A stretch of 64,000 nt of DNA from Hexactinellida sp. DTS-2022 (GCA_028753945.1 JAPNXP010000004.1:2976001-3040000), one strand, 5' to 3'. Counted from the stretch's first letter, positions 37,421 to 49,510 are shown. Notes: generated by a model not told the origin, from the letters alone. Numbers and translations: made by a program.

Positions 37421-37733
37421 CAGTACACCCTCACTAATCAGAATCTCGCTTATCCGAACCCTCGCTAATTCGAACAGGAGAAACCAAAATATTCTTCTAA
37501 TAAATGTGGGAAAAAATCGTAAATTGCAATGGAAGTATAAAAATTAAGTCTCGGGCAAGTATTTTAAGGAGTACACTAGATGTTTAGTGCGGATTAACAA
37601 GGTTTGTACAAGTTTCGTTCAGATTATCGAGATTCTCATTTATAGATGCCCATAGAAAATGCATTACTTCATTAATCGGAACAGAAGATTTTTGAATCGG
37701 AACATCTCTGTTCGGATTAGCGAGGTTGTATTG
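37421..37733. mobile_element. pogo/Tigger-type miniature element
   Basis: The ends CAGTACACCCTCACTAATCA and the complement of CAATACAACCTCGCTAATCC are flanked by TA (37419-37420, 37734-37735). The interior contains further CTCGCTAAT and TTCGGATTA words. No coding capacity. Confidence 0.8.
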
Positions 37734-38386
37734 TATTCTAAAAGTTGATTTTGAACTTTATTGACGTCAAAAAGGTCAAAATTGTAACCGAATCAAATTT
37801 TTCTTTCATATTTGGAAACCTTGCATGTCAAAGTATATTTGGGAATGCTAATCAAGAAATGTGGACTTTGTTATATTTCCTGAGATTGACCTGTCTACCT
37901 CCTTAATTTTTTTCGTCACTCCTGAATATTTTACTTGCCCTGATTTTTATTTTGGCTTTTTCGTTTATCTTACTTGCTATACTTTTAGCTCATTAATTAA
38001 CCTTAGAAGAGGCAATGAAATTCCAAAAATTATTCGCGAGGGAATCTTCAAAAAGCTAGGAATTGTTATCGAACCCAATAATCTGGCAGAAGTCATCAAT
38101 AATGAATGACGCAGAAAGAGAGGTTTTGAGGCTAATAGCGATATTGACGAACTTTGATTATATAGAACAACATCCAGTTGATAAATATATACATAAATTA
38201 TAGAACCTAAATCTTCTGGATATTTTGTTGATATTAGGTGTTAGAAATCTATTAATATCCAATGGATATCCATGGATATCTACAAAAAATGGTCTGGATA
38301 TGGATGCGATTTTTCATCTCCACGGCAAGCCTGAGAGTATGTCACTATTGAATATTTTTTGTAAGTAATTAGAGGCGTGACCTTCG
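37734..38386. other. Stretch with an unrecognised 82-residue frame
   Basis: A frame at 37861-38109 starts with a hydrophobic segment and ends in a charged segment. It matches nothing I recognise, has no context support, and is probably chance. Nothing else is visible. Confidence 0.3.
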
Positions 38387-38850
38387 CTATATAAGGCCTA
38401 CTACTGAGTAGATTTTGCTGGACCATGGATTACTTAAAGGCCATTGATTATATTATTGGCTAACATATCTTTATCTCAATAGCTAGTAATGACAGACCTG
38501 ATAAAAGCTTTATAATTATATAGGAAGTTAGGAACATGATATCAAGGCATACATAACACACTTTAGAATTGTGATATATCAACATTTGATTACTCAAACG
38601 CTATTTTTCGTGGGAATTATCGTGTTTTTATAGCCTGCTTTTAACATAGTTAAACGCGGTATAAATGTTCAAAATTGGAACATTAGGATGTCCATAACTA
38701 GTTGAATGAAATATATCGAAATTATAAATGGAATGTTGACACATTCCTCGGTTGCCAGGGAAATGTATATTTCCTAAATGAGCCATCACTCAAAAACTAT
38801 CTATTTTATGCAAACTATGCTAGTACTGATCAATCCGCTACTGGTAACTA
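38387..38850 (+). repeat. Fold-back family Y, solo arm
   Basis: It starts GTGACCTTCGCTATATAAGG, carries GGACCATGGATTACTTAAAG and runs to about 38850 (TCAATCCGCTACTGGTAAC). The complementary arm is absent. Confidence 0.75.
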
Positions 38851-39301
38851 AATGACGTGTCATTATATTTAACATTAATTGAGATTTACTATTGACAAAG
38901 TTACTTGAGAAATTTGGGTAGTTATTAATGCGATGTTAATGCCTATATAGTTAGTACTAACTAGTAGCACGGGGGCGACAGAGAGCTTTAAGCAATTACG
39001 TGATTGATTTCAACATTGCAGGAATGACTAATCGGAATTTTTGAGATATTTATAAATTTTCCAATTAGTCATTCCTGCAATGTTGAATTTTTTCAATTCT
39101 TGATCAGGGGCCTGAGTATGGATCATATGTTATTCCTCAACTTTTTTGGAACTTTCTGATATTTATTCTTGGTTTTCTAAACGTTTTAGGCCTGCCGCCT
39201 ACGAAATTCGCCGAAATTCAGCACCTTCAGACGGTCTGTAATACTGCAATAGCATATTGTATATCCCGAAATCGCTGTATCAGGGCACTACAATTCAAAT
39301 A

Positions 39302-39394
39302 CAGTACCCGGACAAAAGTATTCGACCACCCAACATTTTCCCATTGAAAATAATACTATATGTTGGGTGGTCGAATACTTTTGTCCGGGTACTG
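39302..39394. mobile_element. 93-bp hairpin miniature (Tc1/mariner type)
   Basis: CAGTACCCGGACAAAAGTAT and its complement form arms of about 37 bp around a short loop, flanked by TA (39300-39301, 39395-39396). It is a short relative of 17195-17670. Confidence 0.92.
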
Positions 39395-39462
39395 TATATA
39401 GGTTCACGTCAAAAAAATTAGGAATATATTTAATTCAGGGAAATTAAGGGTATATATGTGAG

Positions 39463-39935
39463 CAGGGGCGTACCGTGCGGGGGGGTGTGACACCCCCCCC
39501 CACTTTTTCTTATTTGGTCGGTAATTCCTGTGTCGTCGGTAAACCGATCGATTAGAATCAATTTTTCAACCGAACCGATCGATTAGAATCAATTTGGACA
39601 ACCTTGACTTAGATAAACTGGCAGACTCATGGTCCATTTTCAAGGCAAGGAAAATCAAAATTTAGAAGATAGATTCATTTTAAATCATATTAGTCTTAAT
39701 AATTATCTTTTGTGTAATTAAGTAGATTTGCACATTTATATTTACACATGTATAATTATAATTTATTAGTGTCGTCGATGCAGTCAACGTTAGTAACGCT
39801 AGAAGTTGCAGCACTGCAGGGTCAGGGAAATTGTGAAATATTTTATCTATCTACCTCCACGATAGGAATAATGCATGTTGGTCGGTGAACCAAGAATTTA
39901 CACCCCCCACTCAAAATGGTCACGGCACGCCCCTG
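39463..39935. mobile_element. Non-autonomous hAT-like element
   Basis: The ends are CAGGGGCGTACCGTGCGGGG and the complement of CAGGGGCGTGCCGTGACC, with perfect 8-bp duplications TATGTGAG (39455-39462, 39936-39943). The interior has a short direct repeat of AACCGATCGATTAGAATC. Confidence 0.93.
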
Positions 39936-40060
39936 TATGTGAGATGAAAGTATGGGGAGTAAGCTTCTATCATATATTAATGTGGAAAATTGTACTGCCG
40001 GATATTTCTGTTATTAGTCATATTAGTTAGATATGTGATATTTGGTTTTAAGACTATCTA

Positions 40061-41011
40061 TCTCTATATTAAAAGCGGAATTGTTGTGTGTGCGTTTGTC
40101 CAGAATTAATTGGAAAGACTACGAGTCCCAGAAAGCTGAAAATTTGTATACAGGGGTAAATTTGTACTGCGACAATGATCTATTGGTTTTTGAAAGAAAA
40201 TAACGGGATTATGACGTCATAAATGCACTTATTTGGGAATAAATCTTTCAGTTTTTACTCGATTCGCTCATAATTTTAAATGATAACACAACATACAATG
40301 AGACACACGTATACCGATTTATGGGATTGTGACGTCACGTAGGTACTAATTTGGATACAGCTCTTACATTTTTTATTCAATCGTCAATCAATTTTGTCAC
40401 ATTATAAGACATAATGTATTGCATGTCTCTAGAAATTTTTGTAATTTTCGCATTTAATCTGAGCCAGGCAATAACAAAATGTAACCTCCAATTGCTGCGT
40501 CATTGCACATATTGAGGTTTGACGATTTAATCTTCACCTACATTAATTCCGAAATTGCATACTTTGATTAATCCAGTTTGGCTTCCATCAGTTTATTTCT
40601 ATTCGTGATTATTTAGCTTACGTCAATCACATAAGCATGCATAATATTACTATCAAAGTAATTCAACTATTTACTATACCTATATCTTCTGCATAATAAA
40701 GACATTGATGATGCAGCGAATTAATAATAATTAAACAATTCACTATGAATGGGTTAGTAAATAACATATATGAATTAATTAATTAGTTGAAACACTTGGG
40801 TCCCATATAGCAGCATACTGAATTGAGTACGTGTAATTTATAAGTCACAGGTTTAACTTATTTAATATGAGTTATATTTGAGGAAAGTATGGCCGCGAAG
40901 CGGCCGTTAATTAATTGTGTTCCGTAGTGTTTAACACGAACGAACAAAAGTCGCGAAGCGACTTTTGTGAGAGAGTGATCCGTCGCGAAGCGACCGAGAC
41001 CGAAGGGCTCG
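40061..41011 (+). mobile_element. Helitron-like element A, non-autonomous
   Basis: The 5' end TCTCTATATTAAAAGCGG follows an A at 40060. The 3' end CTCG (CTAG in a related copy at 55075-55078) is followed by T at 41012, fitting A-T insertion without duplication. The last 120 bp contains three hairpins, each with the apex GCGAAGC (GGCCGCGAAGCGGCC ~40892, AAGTCGCGAAGCGACTT ~40948, GTCGCGAAGCGAC ~40982). There is no Rep/helicase gene. The call rests on termini and hairpins only. Confidence 0.6.
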
Positions 41012-41510
41012 TACTATTAAAACACAAGGGTGGGTGGGTGTGTGTATATATACGTATATATATATATTTGTTTGTATGTTACGAGTTGAATGAAGAAAGT
41101 GGACGGTTTCCAAATGTGATTTTGGCATATAGGGGTAATTTTTTGCACCCGCCAACAAGTTGAGGTTTCCACTCAACATTTCTCACACCTCGACAAGTTA
41201 TGACGTCATTGTCACATTTCGAGAACCCTAAAAATTCACTTATTCGCACATAATTCGCGCTCTTAAAAAGAGATAAAAATCTGAAAAATTAATAGAACAC
41301 GTACATTAATGATGCGGACACGTTGGTCAGACCAGATCGACCACTGCTGATTCATTATCGCATGATGACGTAATCATTAAAATTTCACATTGTTAAATTT
41401 TACTATTTAGGCCTATTTAAGCTTTATAATCAATATTAGGAGTATATAAACCACACACCAACCGCGAAGCGGTTGGTGTGTGGTTGTGTTCTCCCGCGAA
41501 GTGCGCTAGT
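41012..41510 (+). mobile_element. Helitron-like element B, non-autonomous
   Basis: It starts at TACTATTAAAACACAAG directly after element A and ends GTGCGCTAG followed by T. Near the 3' end is a strong hairpin, CACACCAACCGCGAAGCGG with its complementary arm (~41453-41485). A second copy lies reversed at 56959-57461. The 5' boundary is inferred from the second copy; it does not start with TC, so it may be a variant Helitron or a different class. Confidence 0.55.
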
Positions 41511-41607
41511 CTCATCTAAATTTTGAGTTATAACCATTTTATCACAGTTTTTTGTCAGTATTGTGGGATTTTCACACTTCAAGAGCCTCTAATATCCAAT
41601 AACTTAT

Positions 41608-42074
41608 CAGGGTATTATACAGAGGGGGGGCGCCCCGGGATTTACCCCCCCCCCTAGAAATATGCTGCTAAGTTCTTATTTTCAGTTAAAATTGTGTTTT
41701 TAGCCTTTTATAAAGAGACAAATCGACGTATTCTTCTCTAGGCTAGAATATTTTATGTTAAAAGTTCTGAATCTTCTCCACACATACCATTCAAAATTAC
41801 TAGTGATAATCATTAATGAAATTGAGTCAGAAGCTATAATTATCTTCCATTAGTTACCACAGCTTCAAATACTATGTGATTATTTTACAGCATTAGCTCT
41901 CCATTGTTAGCAATAATACTTTGCGCTTTAAATTCCATCTGGCTTCCAGGGGGTTTGCCCCTGGACCCTACTGGGGGGCTAGCAGCGACCCCCAGCTGGC
42001 GAAGCAATTATTTAGTGGATCCTGCTACTGGCAGACTTTCCCCCCCCTGAAGAAAAATCCTGTATAAAACCCTG
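41608..42074. mobile_element. Possible hAT-like miniature element
   Basis: CAGGGTATTATACAG at the left and the complement of CAGGGTTTTATACAG at the right form inverted ends with C/G runs just inside. The flanks TAACTTAT and CTAATTGT agree at only 4 of 8 positions, so the duplication is not convincing. Confidence 0.55.
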
Positions 42075-42616
42075 CTAATTGTATATGAATGATATTTGTG
42101 GATAAATAGATCCAAAATAGATAAACAGTACAAAATGAGACGTTAAACAACTCGATCCAAACATTATACGATAGGTTATGGCCATTAATGCCTCATAACG
42201 CTGGTTCCGCCTTGTAATCGCCCATTATTAGAAATGTCCAAATTTTTACAATATTTTCACAGACACTGCGGAAGGATGGTATCTTTCGATGGGACTTGGG
42301 TTTTCATCGGTCCGATCATTATTTCCAGAGTTATGACCGTTTTAGTGGAGCGGCAATTAATATTAAAACTCGGTTTTATAACTCCGAGGGTGTTGCCCAC
42401 GTAAAATAACTATTTATTGTATTTACAACGTTTCAATATTCAGACATATGATAGTCTGAGGAAATTTTTGCACAACTCAACAAAAATCTTTAGGAAAAGT
42501 TGGAAATTGCAAAAGTTATAGCCCTTCGGCGATCTTCAGGGTACGGATTCTTAACTAATTTGTAACTCGGAGAGGAAAAGAGATAAATTAAAATTCACTA
42601 GTGAAAAATGATCAGC
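42075..42616. other. Gene-free stretch before P3
   Basis: No coding region, repeat family or element end that I can recognise. Confidence 0.5.
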
Positions 42617-43028
42617 CATAGCCTACTCTATATATGGCCTGACAGTAGATGTACCAGGGATGCACAAGAAGATGGGAAATTTTAATTTTTTAATGTTTTC
42701 AATATTGAACTACTAAGTTCTTTATACGTCTCTAGGTCGTAAACATAACTCAGCAGTGCTAGCCCGTGATTAGTATTAGCTGTAATGAGACGGTGATTGG
42801 ATTTTCATAATTTAATAGTAATAATAAACACAAACAGTACAATTTCTATATTAATATACAGTAAATAATACACAATTATTTGCTTTCTTTCCTCTCTCCT
42901 CTTTCTCTCTCTGGCACTAGCAGTGACACACGACACACTTAACTACATAATAGAAATAAGAATAACAGAGTAATACAAATCATGGTAAATACAAATAAGT
43001 AGACACATAATTAAGAGAATTTCTTAAA

Positions 43029-45219
43029 TTAAACGCTTTCTATACTTTTTGAAAGAACCAGCGAGTTATAATTCTTAACTTTGTTAATGTTTGCAAGAAA
43101 GCAATTCGCTGCAGTAAAGACTAGCTTCGATAAGATGTTCCAACTAAACACACCACAGCTAATACAAGTAGACTTCCAAATACTTGGATCACGATTATCG
43201 CTATCTTCCAAATACATCAACGTGAGTTCAACTAGTATTTTCCTAGAAGGTCCATTTACAAGCTTTGCCATCAGCTCTTTATTGTTTTCGATGGCACTAA
43301 AGGTCTTCCATATAATAAATATGGAATTTAAAACTGGCTCAGATGGATATTTAAGTCCGCCACAGTCCGTTAGCTGCAGAAGTTTATACTGAGAGTCCAG
43401 GTCTAAATCAAGGAGAAATTCTTCATCAACTGTTAGCATATGTACAGGCATGACACGGTTTTGTTTGTTTCAGGTACTGATGGACAGTATAGCCTGCAAT
43501 AAAGGCTAATGATTGAAGCAACTGTGAACCACAATCAATTGTTGATAAATCATTAATCGCATCAAGAAATGGCTCCAAATTGAACTCACCATGAGTAGTG
43601 GAATACGCTATACGGAGAAGAAAATGACTTAACAAATGACTGAATAGATTGAAAGGAAGTGTCTTGTTGGTCAGTAAATATGTTTGATTATGCTAGAAAG
43701 TTTAAGTCGACGCTCGGTTCAAGGATTTGAAGATAGGAGATGTGATAATTAGAACCCGACATCATACGGAATAGACCGAAATGGTGTTCCAAGGGATCCG
43801 TCTGTAGAAAGGAGGACAACAGATATGTAAAGCCACAAGATTGAGTCAAATGATTGGTAATTTGTGGTAAGGTAATACAAGCATGTCTAAAACTGGTGTA
43901 TGTTTGTTTACTCAGTTTGCCAATTTTTTCTGGTAAAGTTTGCCAAGCATCTAACCAAACTACAGGAGTCAAAAATAGAAATCGCTCGTCATTAAAAGTC
44001 AAAGGTCTAGAGAAATTATCGTTCAAACGTATTCCTTTAAGAAATTACTTATATAGAGCTGAGCTTTGTAGAGTTCAGTTTTTCACTATGTGTATTCATG
44101 CACTGAGAAAGGTCAGTTTTTTTCCAGAGTTTGAAATTGACCTTTAGAAAGTAAGCCTGGGCTTTTAGTATGGGAAAAATCTGAACTCTACAAAGCTCAG
44201 CTCTATATAAGGATTCCCTTCCTTTAAATGGTGTGTTAACGTTGAATAATTTCCAAGCAGTAAGAAGGGTATCAACAAACTCCGGAGTATTCTTTCTATA
44301 TTCTGGATAGTTAGCGCAGATATTGTTAATTCGTTAACGACTTTCAAAACCAGTTTTACATTTTTACGCTCTATGCTAGACGGAAAACATGACTCCATAG
44401 TCAAATGAGGAGCTAACTTGGCTAAACTTGTTCTTTCTGAATTATATAATTGACGTATATCTTCAAAGGATGCACAACCGAACTTAAAACCGAACTTAAG
44501 GGGATAATCACAATAAGAACTAGAGTTGTATTTTAAAGCAAGTTCCTGCAAAACAGATTCAATTTCTCGGATGTCACTAATTGCAGCAATGGAAACGGAT
44601 ATACTCTGTCTATTAAAATAGGCTGAGGTGGATAAATAAGCATTGATCTCAAGGTACAAATCTACTGAGATATTTTTTCAGCCATTTTAGCGAGAACAAA
44701 CATTATGTTGCTTTCATTACGGAACCACACCAACCAACTATAAGGTAAATAAATCAAGGTTAACTTATCTTTCAAGTCCTGTAGAGAGTTCACCACAAAC
44801 TTCCCTTTCTCTTGACTCTCGGACCTCAAGCTAAGTTGTAGTGTTGGTTCATCAAGGCTTGCTTCCTCTTTTGCATCGTATGACAAGCGATTCCGTTCGT
44901 TAGGTTAGGCTGAGTAATACGCTGGGCAGCCGGGCAGCAAATTTGGTACAGCGCCTTCCTTCAGCTTTGGCTTCGACCGCGGTACTTCAGTAAAAGTACT
45001 ATCCCTCTTGGGACTTGGAAAGTGCAGTCTATGTCTTCTTTCTGAAAATGGTTGATACATACATAGACCACCTTCAGGTCACTGATATCCTCGCGACGAA
45101 GAGCGTATGTCCAGGCATGATTCAGGGTTGGTGGATTTTGAGGCATCTTGAACACAAGGAACATGGTCATCTGGGTTGTAGTTGCTCTTGCAACCGGGGA
45201 CAGAACACGAGTTAGGCAT
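43029..45219 (-). pseudogene. P-element-like transposase with THAP domain (copy P3)
   Basis: The start is the ATG at 45219 (MPNSCSVPGCKSNYNPDDH), giving the first Cys pair of a THAP finger. A 1-nt shift near 45165 leads into VFKMPQNPPTLNHAW and VVYVCINHF, the second half of the finger. The catalytic region follows in pieces: SCFPSSIERKNVKLVLKV (~44375), VVWLDAWQTLPEKIGKL (~43940), DPLEHHFGLFRMMSGSNY (~43780), LLQSLAFIAGYTVHQYL (~43500) and IWKSTCISCGVFSWNIL (~43150). Breaks occur near 45165, 44890, 44660, 43700 and 43450, and at the 160-bp insertion. It is the best preserved of the three P-like copies because its ends and target duplication survive, but it cannot make a full protein. The element should still be a substrate in trans. 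Confidence 0.88.
44050..44209. mobile_element. ~160-bp palindromic miniature inside P3
   Basis: ATATAGAGCTGAGCTTTGTA with GAGTTCAG is mirrored at the other end. Removing it reconnects the P3 reading between a Thr-Pro-Phe-rich segment and the IRLNDNF segment. The ends contain TATA, consistent with a TA-target element, but the exact boundary is ambiguous. Confidence 0.75.
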
Positions 45220-45502
45220 GAATAGAAGCTAATATGAATAAAATACCAAAGCGAAAATAAAAGGATGAGATTTTACGTCAATAGAAGAGTTTGGAATAAA
45301 ATCTGATCAATAATTGTATGTGTTTCAAGAATATTTCTAATTAATGTGGTTGATTATGATTATTATTTTTGAAATTAAATATTGTGGTTGGATAAATATT
45401 ACCATCTTCTCCTTCATCCTTGGTCCACATTTTCTAGGTTACTGTCAGGCCATATATAGAGTAGGCTATGGATCAGCATACATGGTTTCCCATATGCAAA
45501 TA

Positions 45503-45900
45503 ATACATTTTGTGAGCCTAGGACGCCCCGTTTTCAAAAATGCCCTATATGGCAGTGTGAATGTGACCAATTTTGTTGACACATGCAAATTTGAAACTTC
45601 TAAACGAGAGACTCTAGAGCTTAGCTCTAAATTACTAATCACATTGATATATCATCTCGAAATCATTGCAAAGTCAAAAATCACTCAAAACCAAATGGTT
45701 ACCTTGCTAATAATCTCGAATGCCCATATATGGAGGTGTCATGTGACCATCAAAAGAGAGAAATCCAAATTCGAAAGTGACCTGGAGCTTAGTTCTAACT
45801 TTCAGACACTATCAGTGATTGAATTCCAGCTAGATGGCCGGTTTCAATTCCTTCCCGGAACAATATTCTTCGCTGTAGACGTGTCGAAAATAGTCTCTGC
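45503..45900 (+). repeat. Dispersed repeat R, copy 1
   Basis: AATACATTTTGTGAGCCTAG, then CCGTTTTCAAAAATGCCCTA, GTGACCAATTTTG and GAGCTTAGCTCTAAATTACT. The same order recurs at 46568-46920 and 52492-52860. A 187-residue open frame across it also spans the P3 end and is not a believable gene. Confidence 0.65.
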
Positions 45901-46567
45901 CACCTGAAAACCACCATATCTAAATATAGACTGCCACAATTTTAAAGCTGAGTTCTGGGGAACTTTATGAAGTTATATCGCTGGGATTTGGAATATAGCA
46001 CTCTAATAAGTAAACTAAGACTTGTTTCAGTTCCGATTGTCCGAATTCGTCCTTATATACAAACTGGGGCCCTTTGGGAGCAAAAATGTGGCTCAAATGT
46101 GGGAAACCGTCCGTTTTTTTATAAATCGAGCCATTCCAAGAGAAATTTGACTTTTTTTTCACTTAAGAAGCTGCTTGGAAATCTCAAGGGGACATGCAAT
46201 AAAGGTTTAGATAAAAAATTAGATCTGTGCCCTTTTTCAAATTTTCAAGACTAAGCTTTTAGCACTATATTATTCTATATGGGAGCTTAAATCCAGAATT
46301 TCTAAAAAAATCAGTGCTTAGAAGCCTTATATTAGTGTACTAGGAGTCTTAAAATGGCCTATACATATGACCTCAATAATACATGAAGTATAGACTTACT
46401 AGGATCAACGAGTACTGTGTTGTATAAACTCACTAATTTAACAAATGCGGAACCAGCGATAAGGGGGCAAAATTTCTCACATTTCACACCTGTTGATATT
46501 CAGAAATGCTTTGAGTTAAAATAATTATAACAATTAGAAAATTTGTAAATACCTGACTTTCTATAGT

Positions 46568-46920
46568 ATATAATACATTTTAGAACCCAGGTGTCACGGT
46601 TTTCAAAATGACCATATATGGTCATTTTGATGTGACCAATTTTGATGACGAAGCAAATTTTCCAACTCTTGATCTATGTTCAGAAGAGACTAGCTCTAAA
46701 ATTATAATCACATCATGATACTATTTCTTACCCATTGAAAACCTTTTCGGATTGTATTTTAATTTGAATGATGTCTTCTGCATTCAAATGCCCAAATATG
46801 GTGGTGGCAGAGTGGCAATATTATATTATAGTGACAAAAATCCAACTTCGGATCCAAATGAGATAGACCTTAGCTCTAAATTGCTTAAAATATTATAATT
46901 CAATTTCAAATGACATTATC
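46568..46920 (+). repeat. Dispersed repeat R, copy 2
   Basis: It shares ATACATTTTAGAACCCAGG, CGGTTTTCAAAATGACC, GTGACCAATTTTGATGACG and repeated TAGCTCTAAA words with the copies at 45503 and 52492. No ends or duplication found. Confidence 0.6.
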
Positions 46921-47927
46921 TATTTTATGCAGCTTTGGAAATCCTTTTCTTCGCGCTTTCATATTCTGGACTAAGCCACTTCGACACAACCAAAAAGAGG
47001 AGTTTGGGACAGTGGCTCGTGGGAAATTTTTTCATTCGAACGCTGGTTAATTTGTCTGAAATTTTAATAGAGTGTTGAGTACAATTTAAACAATGCAAAT
47101 TAAAGATAGAATTTTGATTACTCTTTTTGACAGTGATGTGGGCACTTAAGAGGCAAAATTTGCCAAAAAACCATGAAAAGCGGGGTTCTCCAGACATATA
47201 GCCCCAAATTAAAGTTCTGCGAAATTTTTGAGTGAAAAGTAAATATCACGAGGTAGTATTGGATATTATAGCTTAGTCCTATTAACAAAAAACATCCAAT
47301 TACTGTAGTGTGAGTATCTAAAAAACATTTTTAGATGTATTAAATTGAATAGAAACAAAATTGTCAAATTCAAAAAAATCAATACTTTAGAAATAAGATA
47401 AATGCAATCTGATACTCCTAAAATACTTTAAATAGACCAGTACTATCCTATTAATAGTTTAATTCATCTGGCTATTATAGTTACTGCTCTATAATACAAG
47501 GTTCCCATTGACTTTGAGGTTACTAGCGTTAAAATCATGTACCATGTGAGAAACAATAAATTAATAATTACGACAGAACTAAAAAAAAATTCTAATTCTT
47601 TATCTTGGATTTGAAATTAACACACCATCTGTTCGGATACTTCACTCAGTTCACTGGTATTATCGTTGCGTGTTTCAAGAACATTAAATGCATCAATATT
47701 AGTCATTTTAGATTGAATTAACGAATAAACACAGTAGATATTACATATTTTACATTTTATACTTAACCACAAGTATTTGAATATTTAATAAACAACTCAT
47801 TTTTTTGAAATTCACGTCCGATGGACAGTTTAATAATGTATGTAACATTTTTGGGTCAAATGATGTCAATTACTGACTGGTTACATTTAAAGAGAATTTT
47901 CTGTAGTTTAAGATAGAATAGGTCATT
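46921..47927. other. Gene-free AT-rich stretch
   Basis: No coding sequence is seen. A Gly-poor 90-residue frame at 46925-47197 (minus) has no recognisable features. Confidence 0.4.
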
Positions 47928-48338
47928 GCATTCTAATATACTAAGGCAATGGCACTCATGTTTTTTTTGGACCATGGACTGGTTAAACGAGTCATTTTCA
48001 TATGCATTTGATTTGCAAATTTTTAGGCCCCTATAGATTCCCTCAATATTGTATATTGTTTAGCATCACTATGTTATACCATACTAATGTCAGGCCTCAC
48101 AATCGAATGACATTTTTTAACCTGAATTCAGTGGAATGGGAACTCATTAAATAACCACAAGTTATTTTATGTTCAATTTTATTTACTGTACACCCATTGT
48201 TTGTTTTGGTCACGATACGATTAGTTTAATGTAAAACGGAGTAGAATTTTATTTAAATTCAGTTTTTACGAATTATTACACTCTTGTTTGCCATAATTGT
48301 ATTGATTTATTGTGGTTATACTAGCTACTAAGTGAAAT

Positions 48339-49510
48339 ATGCCACTACGTAGTTGTTCGGCTCCAAATTGTAAGGGTAACTACCATAGGCGCCGAACCCC
48401 AGGGGGGGCCCGAGCCCCCCCCTCGTGTCAAACCCGGGGGGGCGAGGAGGGGCCAGGGGGGCTCTTGAGGGTGGGCCAGGGGGTGGAGGTTTTGGCCAAA
48501 GGACCTGACGAGCAGGGTGACCAAATGTCCTATTTTTAGAAGCACATGCTAACTACTTTCTTACACTGTGTCCTTTTGTATCTTTTAAAAAATTGTTACA
48601 GTCTGTTCAGTCTAATAATCCACTCCTCTACCTGTCTAAATAACTTTGTTGTTCAACCATACTCAGAATTATTAAAGTATACTAGCTCATGTCCTTGTAC
48701 AAAAGCCTTTATTCTCAAATGTTCTCCTACACTGGTTTTCTCAACCTGCGATCTCTTTAATTTTAAACGTGTCCTTCTTTTAAAGTAGTCATCTGCTTAC
48801 CCTGCTGGAGGAGCGCCTAACTTTGACAATTAACCCAAAACTCCTTGGAAAATTAATGAATTTTAAATAAACAAATGGGCAAATTACCCATTTTGTGAAC
48901 TTTTCTAATTCAAAACTTACGTATGCTGATTTGTTAGTATGTATATCATTTATTATTTTATGAATTTTTCAGCGTTTATATCTCACAGTATTTAGCATTT
49001 ATAGATGTATCCTATGAATGATCAATACCCTCGGAAAATCAATGATGTTCCCGGTTATTATTTGAAGAAAAATACAATTGCATAATTTTAGTCTTAGCAT
49101 CGATTATGCATTGTTGTTAATACTTGTTATTAAAACTTCTATAAAGTTTTATTAAAGGTTTCGAGCCCCCCCCCTCAGTTTTGGATTTTTTAAAAGTTCG
49201 GCGCCCCTGGTAACTACAAATCAGATGACCGGTTCGCGCATTCAAGATGCACCAGAAAGCAGATCAACTCAGACAAGCTTTATTCAGAGAAGAGACACAC
49301 CGGTTCCCAATGGAGACGACACATTTCGCAACATTGCACGTGTGAATCTAAAGCTGAAAGATATTATTCACAAGTTTATCTACCAGGATTTCCCTCCTAC
49401 TATTCTTAATTTGTCACATGCACAGGAGTCTCGAATCAGAGGAAGATGAATAGTTTTCTCAGCTCTATCACTTATCCTGAGTCATACAAAGAAGAAAAGG
49501 ATTTCCAGGA
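48339..49510 (+). pseudogene. THAP-domain N-terminal exon, interrupted
   Basis: The ATG at 48339 gives MPLRSCSAPNCKGNY, the canonical start of a THAP zinc finger (Cys-x4-Cys). The 826-bp element at 48384-49209 interrupts it right after that motif. Reading resumes at 49218 (KSDD) and, after a frame change near 49230, goes on as VRAFKMHQKADQLRQALF, matching the VFxMP stretch that follows in THAP proteins. The Cys-x2-His half is decayed. A plausible splice donor (CAAGGTAAGT) occurs near 49518. No P catalytic blocks follow. It is probably the 5' exon of a P-like transposase whose body has been lost. Confidence 0.65.
48384..49209. mobile_element. Non-autonomous hAT-like element in the THAP exon
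   Basis: The ends are CATAGGCGCCGAAC and GTTCGGCGCCCCTG, flanked by perfect 8-bp duplications GTAACTAC (48376-48383, 49210-49217). The ends closely resemble those of 3103-3870, so both probably belong to one family that also landed in a zinc-finger exon there. Confidence 0.92.

Larger units (their letters stand above)
42617..45470 (-). mobile_element. Complete P-like element (copy P3)
   Basis: The 31-bp perfect terminal inverted repeats begin CATAGCCTACTCTATATATG (42617-42647) and end with the complement (45440-45470). They are flanked by 7-bp direct repeats GATCAGC (42610-42616, 45471-45477). At 2854 bp it is about the size of the Drosophila P element. It carries one P-like transposase on the minus strand and a small palindromic insertion at 44050-44209. 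Confidence 0.93.

Noticed and set aside
37861..38109. 82-residue frame with a hydrophobic N-terminal half
   Set aside because: No recognised domain, no homologous copy in the window and no supporting neighbours; probably chance in AT-rich sequence.
40915..41163. 82-residue frames on both strands
   Set aside because: They lie across Helitron-like hairpins and a TGTATATA tract; the mirrored frames result from palindromic sequence.
45344..45907. 187-residue open frame on the plus strand
   Set aside because: It begins inside P3, crosses the P3 terminal repeat and runs into dispersed repeat R; its composition resembles translated AT-rich DNA and I recognise no domain.
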